From Marinobacter salexigens (GTDB lineage Bacteria > Pseudomonadota > Gammaproteobacteria > Pseudomonadales > Oleiphilaceae), in contig NZ_JAHKPV010000015.1 of the NCBI RefSeq assembly GCF_018860765.1, positions 76,952 to 140,951 on the forward strand: a DNA stretch of 64,000 bases, written 5' to 3'. Below the pieces are notes generated by a model. That model was not told the origin of the DNA and made no database searches. It saw only the letters and a list, made by a program, of their open reading frames with translations. A program made the translations under genes and the position numbers. Each line of letters opens with the position of its first letter. The first letter of the stretch is position 1. This document shows positions 17,730 to 30,663 of the stretch, one piece after another.

Positions 17730-19853
17730 ATGAAAATTGAAAGAAAAATGCATGTACAAAAAAGTTCGGGGTCGAGGCTAGCGATGTTCAGAAAACTCAA
17801 TGTATACGTCAGCGTAATTGCTTTTGGGTTGTTATCCGGCCTGGCCAGTGCGGTCACGCTGGAAGACGTGTCGTTTTCGTCGCTACCGGGAGAGCGCCTG
17901 GAAGTGACACTTAAATTTGATGGTCAGCCGCCCGAACCGTCGGGTTACACTATTGAACGTCCAGCGCGGATAGCGGTGGATTTGGCTGATACCACCAGCG
18001 GGTTGGACACTCGGAGCGTTCCGCTTGGCTCAGGCAATGCACAGAGCATGACAGTCGTCGAAACCAAGGATCGGACTCGCTTGATTTTCAACCTGATTGA
18101 GCTCGCTCCGTACGAGACCGTTCGAAACAACAACTCCTTAGTGATGACAATCGGCGGTGGAGCGGGCTCGGACTCGGCCTCGGCTGCTGCCAGTTCTTCC
18201 GGAACTGCGACTGCATCGAAGCCAGCGTCTGCACCAGACACGCTGGCTGGCGTTGACTTCCGCCGCGGCAATAAAGGTGAAGGTCGAGTCATTGTAGACC
18301 TTGGAAGCCCGCGAACACAGGTAGATTTGTCAGAATTGGGCGGCAAAATCCGCCTTACAATGAATGGCATTGCAGTGCCGGCAGATCTGCGTCGTCGTTT
18401 GGATGTGACCGACTTTGCAACACCTGTCAGTCGCATTGATACGTTCGTGCAGGATGGAAATGCCGTGGTTGAGATTCGGCCTGAAGGCAATTATGACTAC
18501 ATTGCGTACCAGTCCGGTAACCAGTTCACTGTGAGCGTGGAAAAGCTCAGTGAAGAGGAGGCAGAATCCCGCCGCGAGGAGAAGTTCCCATATTCCGGAG
18601 AGAAGCTTTCCCTGAACTTCCAAGATATTGAAGTACGCTCTGTACTGCAGTTGATCGCGGATTTTACAGGCTTGAATCTGGTGGCCAGTGATACTGTCGG
18701 CGGCAGCATCACTTTGCGCCTACAGAACGTTCCTTGGGATCAAGCGCTTGAGCTTATCCTGAAGACCAAAGGTTTGGATAAGCGCCAGATTGGTAACGTG
18801 CTGTTGGTCGCTCCGGCAGATGAAATTGCAGCGCGTGAGAAACTTGAGCTTGAGACTACTAAGCAAATCGCTGAGTTGGCTCCCGTTCGCCTAGATATAG
18901 TTCAAGTAAACTACGCCAAGGCTGCTGATATCGTGGCGCTGATTGAGGCCGACGAAGAGCTGATTTCCGATCGCGGTTTCGTTTCCTCCGATTTGCGTAC
19001 CAATACGATTAGTGTGCGCGAAACAACGGGAAAGCTGGAAGAAATTCGCCGTCTCGTATCCACGTGGGACGTTCCTGTGCGGCAGGTTTCAATCGAAGCT
19101 CGTATCGTGCGCGCTCAGAACAACGTATCTGAAAGCCTTGGTGTTCGCTGGGGTGGTGCGGCATACAACGTGAGTGGAAATAACATCGTTTCTGTAGGCG
19201 GTTCTATTGGAACGGTCGGTGAAGCTAGAGAGGCCGCTGCTGGCGGGTCTGCGGGCATTTCTTTCCCGGGAGCGCTAGCAGTGGATCTTGGTGTTAGTGA
19301 GGACGGTGCATCCTCATTTGCCATTGGCTTTGGTAGCGATGACTTCTTGGTAGATCTTGAACTGTCTGCGCTTGAGAGTGACGGTAAGGCAGAGATCGTG
19401 TCTCAGCCTCGCGTGGTAACTGCTGATCGCCAGACTGCCTCAATCAAATCGGGTCAGGAAATTCCTTATCAGGAAGCTGCAAGCAGTGGCGCGACTAGCG
19501 TATCTTTTAAGGAGGCTGTGCTGTCGCTTGAAGTGACTCCGCAGATAACGCCAGATGACAAGATTATTATGGATCTTTTGGTAAATCAGGACTCTCGTGG
19601 TGAGGAGACGGCTGCTGGGCCTGCAATCAATACCAATTCTGTAACGACACAGGTGCTGGTGGCGAATGGTGAAACCGTTGTGCTGGGCGGTATTTTTGAG
19701 TCTACCAATATAACCCAAACTACTAAGACCCCGTTTCTTGGCGATATCCCCTATCTGGGTCGCCTGTTTAAGCGCTCTGAGGTAGTGGAGCTTCGTAGTG
19801 AGCTCCTGATCTTCATCACACCGAAGATCATCAAGAACGACCTGATCCAGTAG
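17730..19853 (+). CDS. pilQ: type IV pilus secretin PilQ
   Basis: PilQ is the outer-membrane pore through which the pilus passes. The 707 residues comprise a signal peptide (1-41, ending ASA), two AMIN domains (about 43-130 and 170-255) that bind peptidoglycan, an STN/N0 domain (about 285-340), an N1/KH-like domain (about 365-430) and the secretin barrel (about 470-695). AMIN domains target the secretin to the wall, and two copies are usual for the Pseudomonas type. The start has an AAGGAG site eight bases upstream. A strong terminator closes the operon. Confidence 0.97.
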   Translation: MKIERKMHVQKSSGSRLAMFRKLNVYVSVIAFGLLSGLASAVTLEDVSFSSLPGERLEVTLKFDGQPPEPSGYTIERPARIAVDLADTTSGLDTRSVPLGSGNAQSMTVVETKDRTRLIFNLIELAPYETVRNNNSLVMTIGGGAGSDSASAAASSSGTATASKPASAPDTLAGVDFRRGNKGEGRVIVDLGSPRTQVDLSELGGKIRLTMNGIAVPADLRRRLDVTDFATPVSRIDTFVQDGNAVVEIRPEGNYDYIAYQSGNQFTVSVEKLSEEEAESRREEKFPYSGEKLSLNFQDIEVRSVLQLIADFTGLNLVASDTVGGSITLRLQNVPWDQALELILKTKGLDKRQIGNVLLVAPADEIAAREKLELETTKQIAELAPVRLDIVQVNYAKAADIVALIEADEELISDRGFVSSDLRTNTISVRETTGKLEEIRRLVSTWDVPVRQVSIEARIVRAQNNVSESLGVRWGGAAYNVSGNNIVSVGGSIGTVGEAREAAAGGSAGISFPGALAVDLGVSEDGASSFAIGFGSDDFLVDLELSALESDGKAEIVSQPRVVTADRQTASIKSGQEIPYQEAASSGATSVSFKEAVLSLEVTPQITPDDKIIMDLLVNQDSRGEETAAGPAINTNSVTTQVLVANGETVVLGGIFESTNITQTTKTPFLGDIPYLGRLFKRSEVVELRSELLIFITPKIIKNDLIQ

Positions 19854-19864
19854 TAAGAGTCAGG

Positions 19865-19898
19865 AAAAAAGCCGCCGCGATGAACCGGCGGCTTTTTT
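19865..19898 (+). terminator. rho-independent terminator of pilMNOPQ
   Basis: The stem AAAAAAGCCGCCG pairs with CGGCGGCTTTTTT (19865-19877 with 19886-19898). It begins 12 bases after pilQ. Confidence 0.93.
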
Positions 19899-19991
19899 GT
19901 GTCTGTACCGTTTGTTGTATCAACGCTGAAGCTTATGCAATCTTCGGCCCTGTGATATTCTCACCCGCCTGAACACTATTGAGCGGAAGTT

Positions 19992-20558
19992 ATGTCTTTG
20001 CCCAAACGCGTAGTGCTGGTTGGCCCCATGGGCGCAGGTAAAAGTACGATTGGTCGGATGCTTGCCCGGGAGTTGGGGTATAAGTTTCTGGATTCTGATC
20101 GAATCATTGAAGAGCGTTGTGGGGCAAACATTCCCTGGATATTCGACGTGGAGGGCGAGGAAGGGTTTCGGCAGCGCGAAACAGCGATGTTAGACGAGTT
20201 GTCCACTGAGCATGAAACTGTTTTGGCAACCGGCGGGGGCGCGGTCATGCGCTCTGAAAACCACGCGCTTCTAAAGAAGCATTCGGTGGTCGTTTATCTG
20301 AGGACATCCATAGATCAACAGGTAGAGCGCACGCGGAAAGACCGGAACCGCCCCTTGCTTCAGAACGATGACCCAGAGGGCGTCTTACGGCGGCTGTTCG
20401 CCGTTCGAGACCCCCTGTATACCGAGCTTGCCGATATTATCATGCATACAGACCGCAAGAGCCCACGACTTGTCGTGCGCCAACTGGTTAATCGAATAAA
20501 CCCCAAAACACCGAGACATCAAAGGCAAGTACGTAAGGAGGGGCGCAACCATGTATAA
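19992..20558 (+). CDS. aroK: shikimate kinase
   Basis: Shikimate kinase phosphorylates the 3-hydroxyl of shikimate with ATP, in the route to chorismate and aromatic amino acids. The 188-residue protein has the Walker A motif GPMGAGKST (residues 11-19), the shikimate-binding DSD (residues 34-36, in FLDSDR) and GGG (ATGGGAV), and the lid arginine region. Its 3' end overlaps aroB by eight bases, and the aroB ribosome site is inside it. Confidence 0.97.
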   Translation: MSLPKRVVLVGPMGAGKSTIGRMLARELGYKFLDSDRIIEERCGANIPWIFDVEGEEGFRQRETAMLDELSTEHETVLATGGGAVMRSENHALLKKHSVVVYLRTSIDQQVERTRKDRNRPLLQNDDPEGVLRRLFAVRDPLYTELADIIMHTDRKSPRLVVRQLVNRINPKTPRHQRQVRKEGRNHV

Positions 20559-21648
20559 ACTGCTTCACACACTTCAGGTTGAGTTGGGCGAGCGCAGTTA
20601 TCCCATTGTGATTGGGGAGGGTATGCTCGGTGAATATGATCTTTCAAATTACGTTCGCGGTTCACAGGTAATGATTGTGACCAACGATGTGGTTGCCCCA
20701 TTATATCTGGAGCAAGCAAAAGCCTGCTTTTCGGACAAGAACGTTGATGTAGTCGTGCTCCCCGACGGCGAAAAGCACAAGAATTGGCAAACACTGAACC
20801 TGATTTTTGATGCTTTGCTGGAGAAGCAGCATACCCGAAGAACTACTCTCGTTGCTTTGGGCGGGGGCGTTGTTGGCGATATGACGGGGTTTGCCGCGGC
20901 CTCCTATCAGCGTGGCGTGCCGTTCATACAAATTCCGACGACGCTGTTGTCACAGGTTGACTCGTCTGTGGGTGGAAAAACCGGCATTAACCACCCGCTC
21001 GGAAAAAACATGGTTGGTGCTTTCCATCAGCCAGAAGCCGTTTTGATTGATACGAATACGCTTCACAGCTTGCCACCGAGAGAGGTATCTGCAGGGCTCG
21101 CAGAGGTGATCAAGTACGGCTTGATTCGCGATACAGCTTTTCTTGATTGGCTGGAACAGGCAATGGATCAACTTGTGGACTTTGATAGCAAGGCGTTGGC
21201 TGAAGCCATATTTCGTTCATGCGCATGCAAGGCCGATGTTGTAGCTCAAGATGAGAAAGAGAATGGGCTCAGGGCTACGCTGAACCTGGGCCATACTTTT
21301 GGTCACGCTATCGAAACTTTTGCCGGTTATGGCAACTGGCTGCATGGAGAGGCCGTTGGTACCGGGATGATGATGGCGGCCGATGTATCCGCCCGGGAAG
21401 GCTGGATAAGTTCGGCCGATTACGACCGTATTCTGCGCATTATTCGTAAGGCCAACTTGCCTGAATTGCCTCCGGCTAACATGACACCTGCTGACTTTAT
21501 GAGCCTGATGGCTGTCGACAAGAAGAATGTCGATGGCATGCTAAGGCTTGTGCTACTTCGGGCCGTGGGTGAAGCAGAAGTAACATCCCGGGCATCTGCG
21601 GCAAACCTCTCCGCAACGCTCAGCGCATTTTGCCGCCAGAAAACCTGA
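20551..21648 (+). CDS. aroB: 3-dehydroquinate synthase
   Basis: AroB cyclises DAHP to 3-dehydroquinate, the second shikimate step, using NAD and a divalent metal. The 365-residue protein has the NAD-binding [11 protein letters not shown] segment, the metal-site residues within EVIKYG and the GHTFGHAIE histidine motif. An AAGGAGG ribosome site sits nine bases ahead of the ATG, inside aroK. The aroK-aroB-damX order is conserved in gammaproteobacteria. Confidence 0.97.
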   Translation: MYKLLHTLQVELGERSYPIVIGEGMLGEYDLSNYVRGSQVMIVTNDVVAPLYLEQAKACFSDKNVDVVVLPDGEKHKNWQTLNLIFDALLEKQHTRRTTLVALGGGVVGDMTGFAAASYQRGVPFIQIPTTLLSQVDSSVGGKTGINHPLGKNMVGAFHQPEAVLIDTNTLHSLPPREVSAGLAEVIKYGLIRDTAFLDWLEQAMDQLVDFDSKALAEAIFRSCACKADVVAQDEKENGLRATLNLGHTFGHAIETFAGYGNWLHGEAVGTGMMMAADVSAREGWISSADYDRILRIIRKANLPELPPANMTPADFMSLMAVDKKNVDGMLRLVLLRAVGEAEVTSRASAANLSATLSAFCRQKT

Positions 21649-21683
21649 GTAGGGCGTGCAACATTGAACGGCAAGGATCTTTT

Positions 21684-23036
21684 GTGACTGACGATAGCTT
21701 CAATAGTCTGGACGGGGGAGGTTTGTTCCCCCGGTTACAGCAGCGATACGGTCTGAGAGATAACCCGCTGGAAATGGAGACGCCATTCTTTCCGGATGGT
21801 ATGCGCCATCACGCGTTAGAGGCGCTTCGTCATCTATGTGGGTTTGGCGATATGGCGCTGTTGCTCACAGGTGGGCCGGGGTCTGGCAAGAGTCGATTGC
21901 TAACAGAGTTGATGCGTAGCGAGTCATCGCGGCTGGGCTTCCATCGGCTTTCGGCTGCGGCCATGACCAGCTCCAATGCGCTGGCAAGGGACCTTCGGCA
22001 AGTTACCCGTTCCGGCTCCAACTCTGATGACAATCCGCGCGACGCTGTGTATCGATTTTTCCGTTGGTCTGAAAGCCGGGTTGCTAAAGGTCAGCGCATG
22101 GTGCTGCTGATTGATGATGCTGACCGGGTGCCTCCTGAGCTTCTTCGGCTGATCCTTGAAGGCTTTTTAGCCGCTGACCGTGCCAAGGCGGCAGTTCCGG
22201 TGTTTGTCGGGGAGGACCGTCTCGTAACGCTTCTTGGGCTTAATGAGTCTACCGTTTCCGTTCATCAGATTCACTTACGACCGCTAACCAAGGAAGAGGT
22301 TTTTTCTTACCTTGAGCCTCGTGTTCATAAGGCGGGGGGTAAGGTGAACGAACTTCTGAGTACCGCTCGCCTTTCGACAATATACGACCTCAGTCAGGGC
22401 AGCTTTTCCCGCCTGAAAAGGGTGACGCCCGGCATCTGGCTGGATATTGTTTCTGACGCATCAAAACAACGCCCGTCCCGGCGTGTCGACTTAAAACAGC
22501 TCCGCTTGCCAGCGCTTGCACTGCTGCTTTTGGGCGGTTCTTGGTGGTTCGTTTCCCAGCAATACGATGAATCGGTGGCTTTGGAAAGTGAAACGATTCC
22601 GGAGCCGGATAGGGTGCGCAAGAGCATTACCATTGGCCCCGAAACACCGGAAGATGAGGTTCCCGCTGAGACTCTTCCGCCATTGACAGAGTCAGCAACC
22701 CCAGCGGACCCTATTCCTGAGCCTGAGCCTGAGCCTGACTTTGTTCCAAAAAATGCTAGCCGGTACGTGGCGGTTGAAGAGCTGCGCAGTCGTAGCAAGG
22801 GCTGGACTATTCAGCTTGTTGCTGGAAACCTTGAGCAAACGGCACTCAATGTTATCGCCCGCTACGCATCTCTTGATGAAATGGTTTATACCAAGACCGA
22901 ACGCAAGAATGAGCCCTGGTTTATGGTACTTCATGGCAACTATGCCACCAAGGAAGAAGCGCAGCAGGCGGCCTCCCAATTGCCCGATGCACTGATTTCG
23001 CGCACTCCTTGGGTGCGTTCAACCGACGGTCTTTAG
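21684..23036 (+). CDS. DamX-like AAA ATPase with C-terminal SPOR domain
   Basis: This 450-residue protein has an N-terminal ExeA/AAA-type ATPase domain (P-loop GGPGSGKS at 63-70, Walker B VLLIDDAD at about 140-147) and one membrane span (about 275-290). A proline/glutamate-rich periplasmic linker (PEPEPEP) and a SPOR domain (about 372-447) follow. DamX of E. coli is a SPOR protein at the division septum encoded at the same place after aroKB, though the ATPase part varies. The frame is open back to a TTG at 21630 inside aroB. I prefer the GTG at 21684, which has AAGGATC just upstream. Its role is inferred from the SPOR domain and synteny. Confidence 0.88.
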   Translation: MTDDSFNSLDGGGLFPRLQQRYGLRDNPLEMETPFFPDGMRHHALEALRHLCGFGDMALLLTGGPGSGKSRLLTELMRSESSRLGFHRLSAAAMTSSNALARDLRQVTRSGSNSDDNPRDAVYRFFRWSESRVAKGQRMVLLIDDADRVPPELLRLILEGFLAADRAKAAVPVFVGEDRLVTLLGLNESTVSVHQIHLRPLTKEEVFSYLEPRVHKAGGKVNELLSTARLSTIYDLSQGSFSRLKRVTPGIWLDIVSDASKQRPSRRVDLKQLRLPALALLLLGGSWWFVSQQYDESVALESETIPEPDRVRKSITIGPETPEDEVPAETLPPLTESATPADPIPEPEPEPDFVPKNASRYVAVEELRSRSKGWTIQLVAGNLEQTALNVIARYASLDEMVYTKTERKNEPWFMVLHGNYATKEEAQQAASQLPDALISRTPWVRSTDGL

Positions 23037-23126
23037 CTCGGTAAAAACCTAACCCAACCCCCTGTTTCGGCAAAGGAAATGACCTGAAGTTGCGGAACCC
23101 TTCCAAACAACAGATATAAAATTTTG

Positions 23127-23155
23127 TTGAGTACGTATTTGTACGTGTGTAGAAT
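23127..23155 (+). promoter_or_regulatory. predicted sigma-70 promoter of gltBD
   Basis: TTGAGT (23127-23132), a 17-base spacer and TAGAAT (23150-23155) lie in the 212-base gap before gltB. The spacer carries ACGTA-TTTG-TACGT, a small inverted repeat that could be an operator. The leader would be about 88 bases. Confidence 0.65.
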
Positions 23156-23248
23156 CACCGCCCCATTTTTTTAACGTCGGTTGATTTCTTGCACTATTTT
23201 GGTGCGCAAGTCGCTGATTAAGACGCATTTCTATGCAAGAGGGCGCTT

Positions 23249-26200
23249 ATGAGAGAAGGTCTGTATCACCCCGACGAATTCAAGGATAACTGCGGTTTTG
23301 GGCTGATTGCCCACATGAAAGGCGAAGTTAGCCACAAGCTGTTGCAAACGGCCATCGAATCACTCACTTGCATGACTCACCGAGGTGGTATCGCGGCAGA
23401 TGGCAAGACCGGTGATGGTTGCGGTCTACTTATCCAAAGCCCTATTGCGTTCCTTAAAAAAGCGGCCAAATCCGCGTTCGGTAAGGAGCCAGAAAGCTTG
23501 TTTGCCGTGGGTCAGGTATTCCTGAACCCGGATTCGGCTAAGGCTGCTAACGGACGGGCCGCAGTTGAAAAGCGGTTGGTAGAGCAAGGGTTAGAGGTCA
23601 TGGGCTGGCGTGAAGTGCCAGTTGACGACAGTTGCCTTGGACCAATGGCTTTGGATTGCATACCTCGTATCGAGCAGGTGTTTGTAACGCCGGCCGGTAA
23701 GTCTGAGCAAGAGTTTGCCATCAGCCTATTTGTTGGGCGTCGCCATGCCGAACGGGATATGGCGGACGATTCAGAGTTCTACATCTGCAGCCTTTCCCAT
23801 CGAACACTTGCGTACAAAGGCCTAATGATGCCAGCGGATCTGGCTAACTTTTATCAGGATTTGGGCGATCCTGATTTTGCCACCGCGATTTGCGTGTTTC
23901 ACCAGCGTTTCTCCACTAACACTATGCCTCGCTGGCCTCTGGCCCAACCATTTCGCTATCTGGCTCATAACGGCGAAATCAATACCATCGATGGCAATCG
24001 CAATTGGGCTATAGCTCGAGCCGCAAAATTTAGTTCTCCAAACTTGCCGGATTTGCAAACTCTGCAGCCGCTCGTGAATCTGGCCGGATCTGACTCCTCA
24101 AGCATGGACAATATGCTTGAAATCCTTCTGGCGGGTGGCGTGGATCTATTCCGTGCGGCGCGCATGATGATTCCGCCAGCCTGGCAAAATGTCGACACAA
24201 TGGATTCTGAACTCCGGGCGTTTTACGAATACAACTCCATGCATATGGAACCCTGGGACGGTCCAGCAGGCCTCGTTATGTCGGATGGCCGCTACGCTGT
24301 CTGTATGCTTGATCGTAACGGGTTGCGGCCAGCGCGTTGGGTGGTTACCAAAGATGACTTCATTACCTTGGCGTCGGAGATTGGTACCTACGGTTACCAG
24401 CCAGCGGATGTTGTCGCTAAAGGCCGCGTTGGTCCCGGGCAAATGTTGGCTATTGATACAGAAACGGGCGAGGTGTTGCATACCCGTGATATCGACCAGC
24501 GTCTCAAGACCGCAAAGCCTTATCGGCAGTGGCTGCGTGAAAATGCGCTGAGAATGGAAACCACGTTTAATCAAGAGACGCCGGAATTCCGGCTGATGGA
24601 TGCCGATGAACTGCTAGTGCACCAGAAAATGTTTATGGTGTCCTATGAGGAGCGTGACCAGATCCTACGCCCTCTCGCTGAAAATGCTCAGGAAGCTGTC
24701 GGGTCCATGGGCGACGACACGCCAATGGCCGTCTTGTCGAGCAAGGTTCGCCATGTGGCTGACTATTTCCGGCAAAAGTTTGCTCAGGTAACCAACCCGC
24801 CGATTGATCCGCTGCGCGAAGCCATAGTGATGTCGCTGGAAACCTGTCTGGGTGCTGAGCGGAATGTATTTGATGAAACCGCTGAGCATGCTGATCGGAT
24901 TATTCTGACAACGCCCGTACTGTCGCCCGCAAAGTTTCTCCGGTTAGAGGGTACCAAGCGACCGGGATTTGCCGAGGTAATCATCTCTTTGGGTTATTCG
25001 CCGGAGTTCGGGCTTGAACAAGCTATTCGGCGAGTGTGTGAGGAGGCAGCCCAAGCCGTTCGTGACGGCAAGGTTCTCCTGATTCTCTCGGACAAGAATC
25101 TAAAGCAGGGTGAGCTGCCGGTTAGCTCGCTAATGGCAACCGGGGCGGTTCATCATCATTTGGTGGCTCAGGGTTTGCGTTGCGACTCCAATATTATTGT
25201 CGAAACCGGGTGGGCCCGCGATCCTCACCACTTTGCTGTGCTGTTTGGCTTTGGCGCAACGGCGGTTTATCCGTATCTGGCGTATCAGGTGATGAACGAC
25301 CTGATACGAACCGGCGAACTGCTGATGGATCCAATCGAAGCGAAGAACAACTATCGCAAGGGCATAAACAAAGGCCTGTTAAAGATTATGTCCAAGATGG
25401 GCATTTCTACCATCACTTCATATCGAGGAGCCCAGCTTTTCGAAGCCATAGGCATGGCGGATGATGTTGTTGATCTCTGCTTTAAAGGTGTGCCCAGTCG
25501 AGTTCAGGGCGCGGGCTTTATTGATTTTCAGCAGGACCAAGAGCAACTAGCGGCTACGGCGTGGAAACCGCGTAAGTCAATTACCCCGGGTGGCCTCTTG
25601 AAGTACATCCATGGTCAGGAATATCACGCGTTTAACCCGGACGTGGTCGGTAAACTGCAGGATGCAGTCAGCACCGGAGATTACGGGCACTACAAAGAAT
25701 ACGCGGCGCTGGTTAATGAGCGGCCTGTTGCGACTATCAGGGATTTGCTTGGGTTCCGTGAGGGTATTGAAGCCATTGGGCTTTCCGACGTTGAGCCGGT
25801 TGAGAGCATCTTTCCCCGGTTTGACTCTGCGGCGATGTCCCTAGGCGCCCTATCGCCGGAAGCTCACGAGGCACTGGCGGTGGCCATGAATACTCTTGGC
25901 GGGCGCTCCAATTCTGGTGAGGGTGGTGAAGACCCTGTTCGCTATGGCACGGAAAAACGATCAAAAATCAAACAGGTCGCTTCTGGCCGCTTTGGTGTAA
26001 CTGCAGAGTACCTGCGTAGCGCCGATGTTATGCAGATTAAGGTGGCACAAGGAGCCAAGCCTGGCGAAGGCGGGCAGTTGCCCGGTGGCAAGGTGAACCA
26101 GCTGATCGCGCGTCTGCGCTACTCGGTGCCAGGCGTTACCTTAATATCGCCACCGCCGCACCACGATATCTACTCGATAGAAGATTTGGCTCAGCTGATA

Positions 26201-27697
26201 TTTGATCTCAAGCAGGTGAATCCGCAGGCATTGGTTTCGGTCAAGCTGGTCTCTGAGCCCGGTGTCGGCACCATTGCGGCAGGTGTAGCCAAGGCTTATG
26301 CCGATCTGATTACTGTTTCCGGCTACGACGGAGGTACGGCGGCAAGCCCGCTAGCTTCAATACGCTACGCAGGCTCGCCTTGGGAGTTGGGGTTAACAGA
26401 AACCCAGCAAGCGCTGAGAGCTAACGACTTGCGAGGGAAAGTCCGTTTGCAAACGGATGGTGGGATTAAAACTGGCTTAGATGTGGTGAAAGCGGCCATT
26501 CTTGGTGCTGAAAGTTTCGGGTTTGGCACCACCCCCATGGTGGCGCTGGGTTGCAAGTACCTTCGCATCTGCCACCTGAACAATTGCGCAACCGGCGTTG
26601 CCACCCAAAATGAGCACCTTCGTGAAGAGCACTTCAAAGGCACGGTAGAAATGGCTATGAACTTCTTCCGTTTTGTGGCGGAAGAAACTCGCGAGTGGAT
26701 GGCCAAGCTGGGCGTGCGCACGCTAGAAGAGTTGGTCGGGCGTGTTGACCTACTTGAGCGCCTGCCGGGCGATACCGAGCGACAGAAAAAGTTGGATTTA
26801 ACACGGCTGGTGTCCAACGATCATATTCCCGAAGAAAAACCTCAAACGTGTCAAGTTGAGCGCAACCTGCCTTTCGATCAAGGCTTGTTGGCGGAAGAAA
26901 TGCTCAAGGCTATAGTGCCTGCTATTGAAGACAAAACCGGAGGTGCGTGGAGTTACCGCGTCACCAACTGTGATCGCTCAATTGGTGCTCGTATTTCAGG
27001 TGAGATTGCAGCGAAGCATGGAAACCAAGGCATGGCCGATGCACCCATAACGCTGGATCTCGTGGGTACTGCTGGTCAGAGCTTTGGTGTTTGGAACGTT
27101 GGCGGGCTTAACCTCATTCTTGAAGGCGACGCCAACGACTATGTTGGCAAAGGCATGACCGGCGGCAAGCTTGTGGTAAAGCCGCCCCGTGGTAGCGCTT
27201 TCGAATCTCAGAACACTGCCATTGTTGGTAACACCTGCTTATACGGTGCTACGGGAGGCAAGCTGTTTGCCGCAGGCACAGCCGGAGAGCGTTTCGCTGT
27301 TCGTAACTCTGGCGCCCATGCCGTGGTTGAAGGCGCAGGCGATCACTGCTGTGAATATATGACTGGCGGGTTGGTGACGGTACTAGGCTCAACTGGTGCC
27401 AATTTCGGTGCTGGTATGACCGGCGGGTTCGCCTATGTGCTCGATATGGACAACACGTTTTTCGATAAATACAACCACGAACTGGTGGAGATTCAGCGTA
27501 TTTCCCGCGAGGACATGGAGGCTTACCGCAATCATCTGCGTAGCGTGATTCGTGAGCATATCTCGGAAACCGGCAGCGTTTGGGCTGAGCACATTCTTGA
27601 AAATTTCGACGACTACATCGGCCGCTTTTGGTTGGTGAAACCCAAAGCTGCGAATTTGCGCAGCCTTCTGGCAAGTACCCGTGCGCGTCCTGAGTAA
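23249..27697 (+). CDS. gltB: glutamate synthase (NADPH) large subunit
   Basis: GltB converts glutamine and 2-oxoglutarate to two glutamates, the main nitrogen-assimilation step when ammonia is scarce. The 1482 residues include a 14-residue propeptide and then C15 (CGFGLIA), the glutaminase nucleophile exposed by cleavage. The class II amidotransferase domain runs to about 400, then a central domain, the FMN-binding synthase barrel (about 800-1200) and the C-terminal GXGXG helix domain. The 3Fe-4S cysteines are seen as C-x5-C-x4-C ([12 protein letters not shown]). The ATG has an AGAGGG site. GltD follows after 90 bases. Confidence 0.98.
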   Translation: MREGLYHPDEFKDNCGFGLIAHMKGEVSHKLLQTAIESLTCMTHRGGIAADGKTGDGCGLLIQSPIAFLKKAAKSAFGKEPESLFAVGQVFLNPDSAKAANGRAAVEKRLVEQGLEVMGWREVPVDDSCLGPMALDCIPRIEQVFVTPAGKSEQEFAISLFVGRRHAERDMADDSEFYICSLSHRTLAYKGLMMPADLANFYQDLGDPDFATAICVFHQRFSTNTMPRWPLAQPFRYLAHNGEINTIDGNRNWAIARAAKFSSPNLPDLQTLQPLVNLAGSDSSSMDNMLEILLAGGVDLFRAARMMIPPAWQNVDTMDSELRAFYEYNSMHMEPWDGPAGLVMSDGRYAVCMLDRNGLRPARWVVTKDDFITLASEIGTYGYQPADVVAKGRVGPGQMLAIDTETGEVLHTRDIDQRLKTAKPYRQWLRENALRMETTFNQETPEFRLMDADELLVHQKMFMVSYEERDQILRPLAENAQEAVGSMGDDTPMAVLSSKVRHVADYFRQKFAQVTNPPIDPLREAIVMSLETCLGAERNVFDETAEHADRIILTTPVLSPAKFLRLEGTKRPGFAEVIISLGYSPEFGLEQAIRRVCEEAAQAVRDGKVLLILSDKNLKQGELPVSSLMATGAVHHHLVAQGLRCDSNIIVETGWARDPHHFAVLFGFGATAVYPYLAYQVMNDLIRTGELLMDPIEAKNNYRKGINKGLLKIMSKMGISTITSYRGAQLFEAIGMADDVVDLCFKGVPSRVQGAGFIDFQQDQEQLAATAWKPRKSITPGGLLKYIHGQEYHAFNPDVVGKLQDAVSTGDYGHYKEYAALVNERPVATIRDLLGFREGIEAIGLSDVEPVESIFPRFDSAAMSLGALSPEAHEALAVAMNTLGGRSNSGEGGEDPVRYGTEKRSKIKQVASGRFGVTAEYLRSADVMQIKVAQGAKPGEGGQLPGGKVNQLIARLRYSVPGVTLISPPPHHDIYSIEDLAQLIFDLKQVNPQALVSVKLVSEPGVGTIAAGVAKAYADLITVSGYDGGTAASPLASIRYAGSPWELGLTETQQALRANDLRGKVRLQTDGGIKTGLDVVKAAILGAESFGFGTTPMVALGCKYLRICHLNNCATGVATQNEHLREEHFKGTVEMAMNFFRFVAEETREWMAKLGVRTLEELVGRVDLLERLPGDTERQKKLDLTRLVSNDHIPEEKPQTCQVERNLPFDQGLLAEEMLKAIVPAIEDKTGGAWSYRVTNCDRSIGARISGEIAAKHGNQGMADAPITLDLVGTAGQSFGVWNVGGLNLILEGDANDYVGKGMTGGKLVVKPPRGSAFESQNTAIVGNTCLYGATGGKLFAAGTAGERFAVRNSGAHAVVEGAGDHCCEYMTGGLVTVLGSTGANFGAGMTGGFAYVLDMDNTFFDKYNHELVEIQRISREDMEAYRNHLRSVIREHISETGSVWAEHILENFDDYIGRFWLVKPKAANLRSLLASTRARPE

Positions 27698-27769
27698 GGT
27701 CAGTGCATTGAGTCTGTTTACTTGTAAGGGTTTAGGGCTGTACAGATCAGCAGCCCTTGTCGATATTGA

Positions 27770-29206
<1,437 letters not shown>

Positions 29207-29228
29207 CAAACGCTTTGATTCGGATCAG

Positions 29229-29263
29229 AAGGCCAGCTTAGTAAGGGTAAGCTGGCCTTTTTT
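29229..29263 (+). terminator. rho-independent terminator of gltBD
   Basis: A perfect 12-base stem (29229-29240 with 29248-29259) encloses a 7-base loop and runs into TTTTTTATT. It lies 23 bases after the gltD stop. Confidence 0.92.
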
Positions 29264-29334
29264 ATTATGGCAAACGGGGTATCATTGCTCTCGTTCCGTT
29301 TAGACCACTTGATAGAGACAACGTTAGGATCCTT

Positions 29335-30399
29335 ATGACCGAGTTGAAGAATGACCGCTTCCTACGCGCCCTGATGCGCCAGCCTGTTGATCGTACCCCG
29401 GTGTGGATGATGCGTCAGGCCGGCCGTTATTTGCCCGAGTATCGCGCTACTCGAGAAAAAGCGGGTGACTTCCTCAGCTTATGCAAGAACACGCCGTTGG
29501 CGTGTGAGGTGACTCTCCAGCCTCTTGAGCGTTTCCCGCTGGATGCGGCTATTCTGTTCTCTGATATTCTCACCATTCCCGATGCTCTGGGCTTAGGGTT
29601 GTATTTTGAAACTGGCGAAGGCCCTAAGTTCAAACACACCATACGCTCCCAATCGGATGTGGATGCAATGCCGAAGATCAAGGCAGAAACCGACCTTGAT
29701 TACGTGATGAATGCTGTTTCCACCATCCGGGGTGCCCTCAACGGCCGTGTTCCCTTGATCGGCTTCTCGGGTAGCCCCTGGACGTTGGCGACCTATATGG
29801 TTGAAGGCGGCTCGTCCAAGGATTTCCGCGAAGCCAAAAAACTCATGTACGGCCAACCAGAAGTCATGCATCAACTGCTGGACCTTCTTGCGGACGCAGT
29901 TGTCGATTACCTCAACGGCCAGATTAAAGCCGGTGCTCAAGCCGTTCAGATTTTTGATACTTGGGGCGGCATGCTTAGTGGCTGGGCGTACGAGGAGTTC
30001 TCTCTGCGCTACATGAAGAAGATTGTCGATAACCTGATTCGCGAAAACGATGGGCGCTATGTGCCGGTCATCCTGTTCACCAAAAACGGTGGTCAGTGGC
30101 TTGAGTCCATTGCCGATTCCGGCGCTGATGCTGTAGGCCTAGATTGGACCACGGATATCGGCGAGGCCCGTTCCCGCATCGGCGATCGCGTGGCACTGCA
30201 GGGCAACATGGATCCCACCATGCTCTACGCACCCAAGGCGCGGATTCGTGAAGAAGTGGCTGATATATTGCGTCGCTACGGTGCGGGTTCTGGCCATATA
30301 TTCAATCTGGGCCACGGCATTACCCCGGATGTTGATCCTGAGCACGCCAAAGCCTTCATCGAGGCAGTTGTTGAATTGAGTCCGGAGTATCATCGCTAG
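29335..30399 (+). CDS. hemE: uroporphyrinogen decarboxylase
   Basis: HemE removes four carboxyl groups from uroporphyrinogen III to give coproporphyrinogen III in haem synthesis. The 354-residue protein has the N-terminal signature [18 protein letters not shown] (residues 20-37) and the second signature [13 protein letters not shown]. The aspartate implicated in catalysis lies in the [10 protein letters not shown] segment. The ATG follows a TAGGATCC site. It is followed by a long palindromic intergenic element rather than a T-tract terminator. Confidence 0.98.
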   Translation: MTELKNDRFLRALMRQPVDRTPVWMMRQAGRYLPEYRATREKAGDFLSLCKNTPLACEVTLQPLERFPLDAAILFSDILTIPDALGLGLYFETGEGPKFKHTIRSQSDVDAMPKIKAETDLDYVMNAVSTIRGALNGRVPLIGFSGSPWTLATYMVEGGSSKDFREAKKLMYGQPEVMHQLLDLLADAVVDYLNGQIKAGAQAVQIFDTWGGMLSGWAYEEFSLRYMKKIVDNLIRENDGRYVPVILFTKNGGQWLESIADSGADAVGLDWTTDIGEARSRIGDRVALQGNMDPTMLYAPKARIREEVADILRRYGAGSGHIFNLGHGITPDVDPEHAKAFIEAVVELSPEYHR

Positions 30400-30438
30400 T
30401 ATTTACTATCCCCGTTCACGGGCCGGCGGGCTCAGTGG

Positions 30439-30547
30439 GCGGGAGTTGAGCCACCGGTCCCAAAAACCGCTCCAAGCACATCCATGTGGCTTGTCTCCGG
30501 CCGTCCTTGGCCTACGACATTTTTGGAACCGGTGGCTCAACTCTCGC
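30439..30547. repeat. 109-bp Y-shaped palindromic intergenic element A
   Basis: 29-base outer arms (30439-30467 and 30519-30547) are inverted copies with three mismatches. The core of each arm is GAGTTGAGCCACCGGT. The 51-base interior folds into two further hairpins: one around CACATCCATGTG, and one reading GGCC-GTCCTT-GGCC. The overall shape is a three-way junction or cruciform. There is no T-run and no coding sign. The same architecture and tip motif occur at 44931-45039. It is likely a dispersed intergenic repeat (ERIC/IRU-like) and may also act as a hemE transcript end. Confidence 0.8.
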
Positions 30548-30663
30548 ATTGATCCTCTCAGCGCGCCTTCTGACAGTTTTCCTTGAGTAGAACTCTTCTG
30601 GATTGGTATCTCCCCGCGGTCTATAGTCATGGCAGATGACAGTGAAAACAAAGGAGCAGTGCC

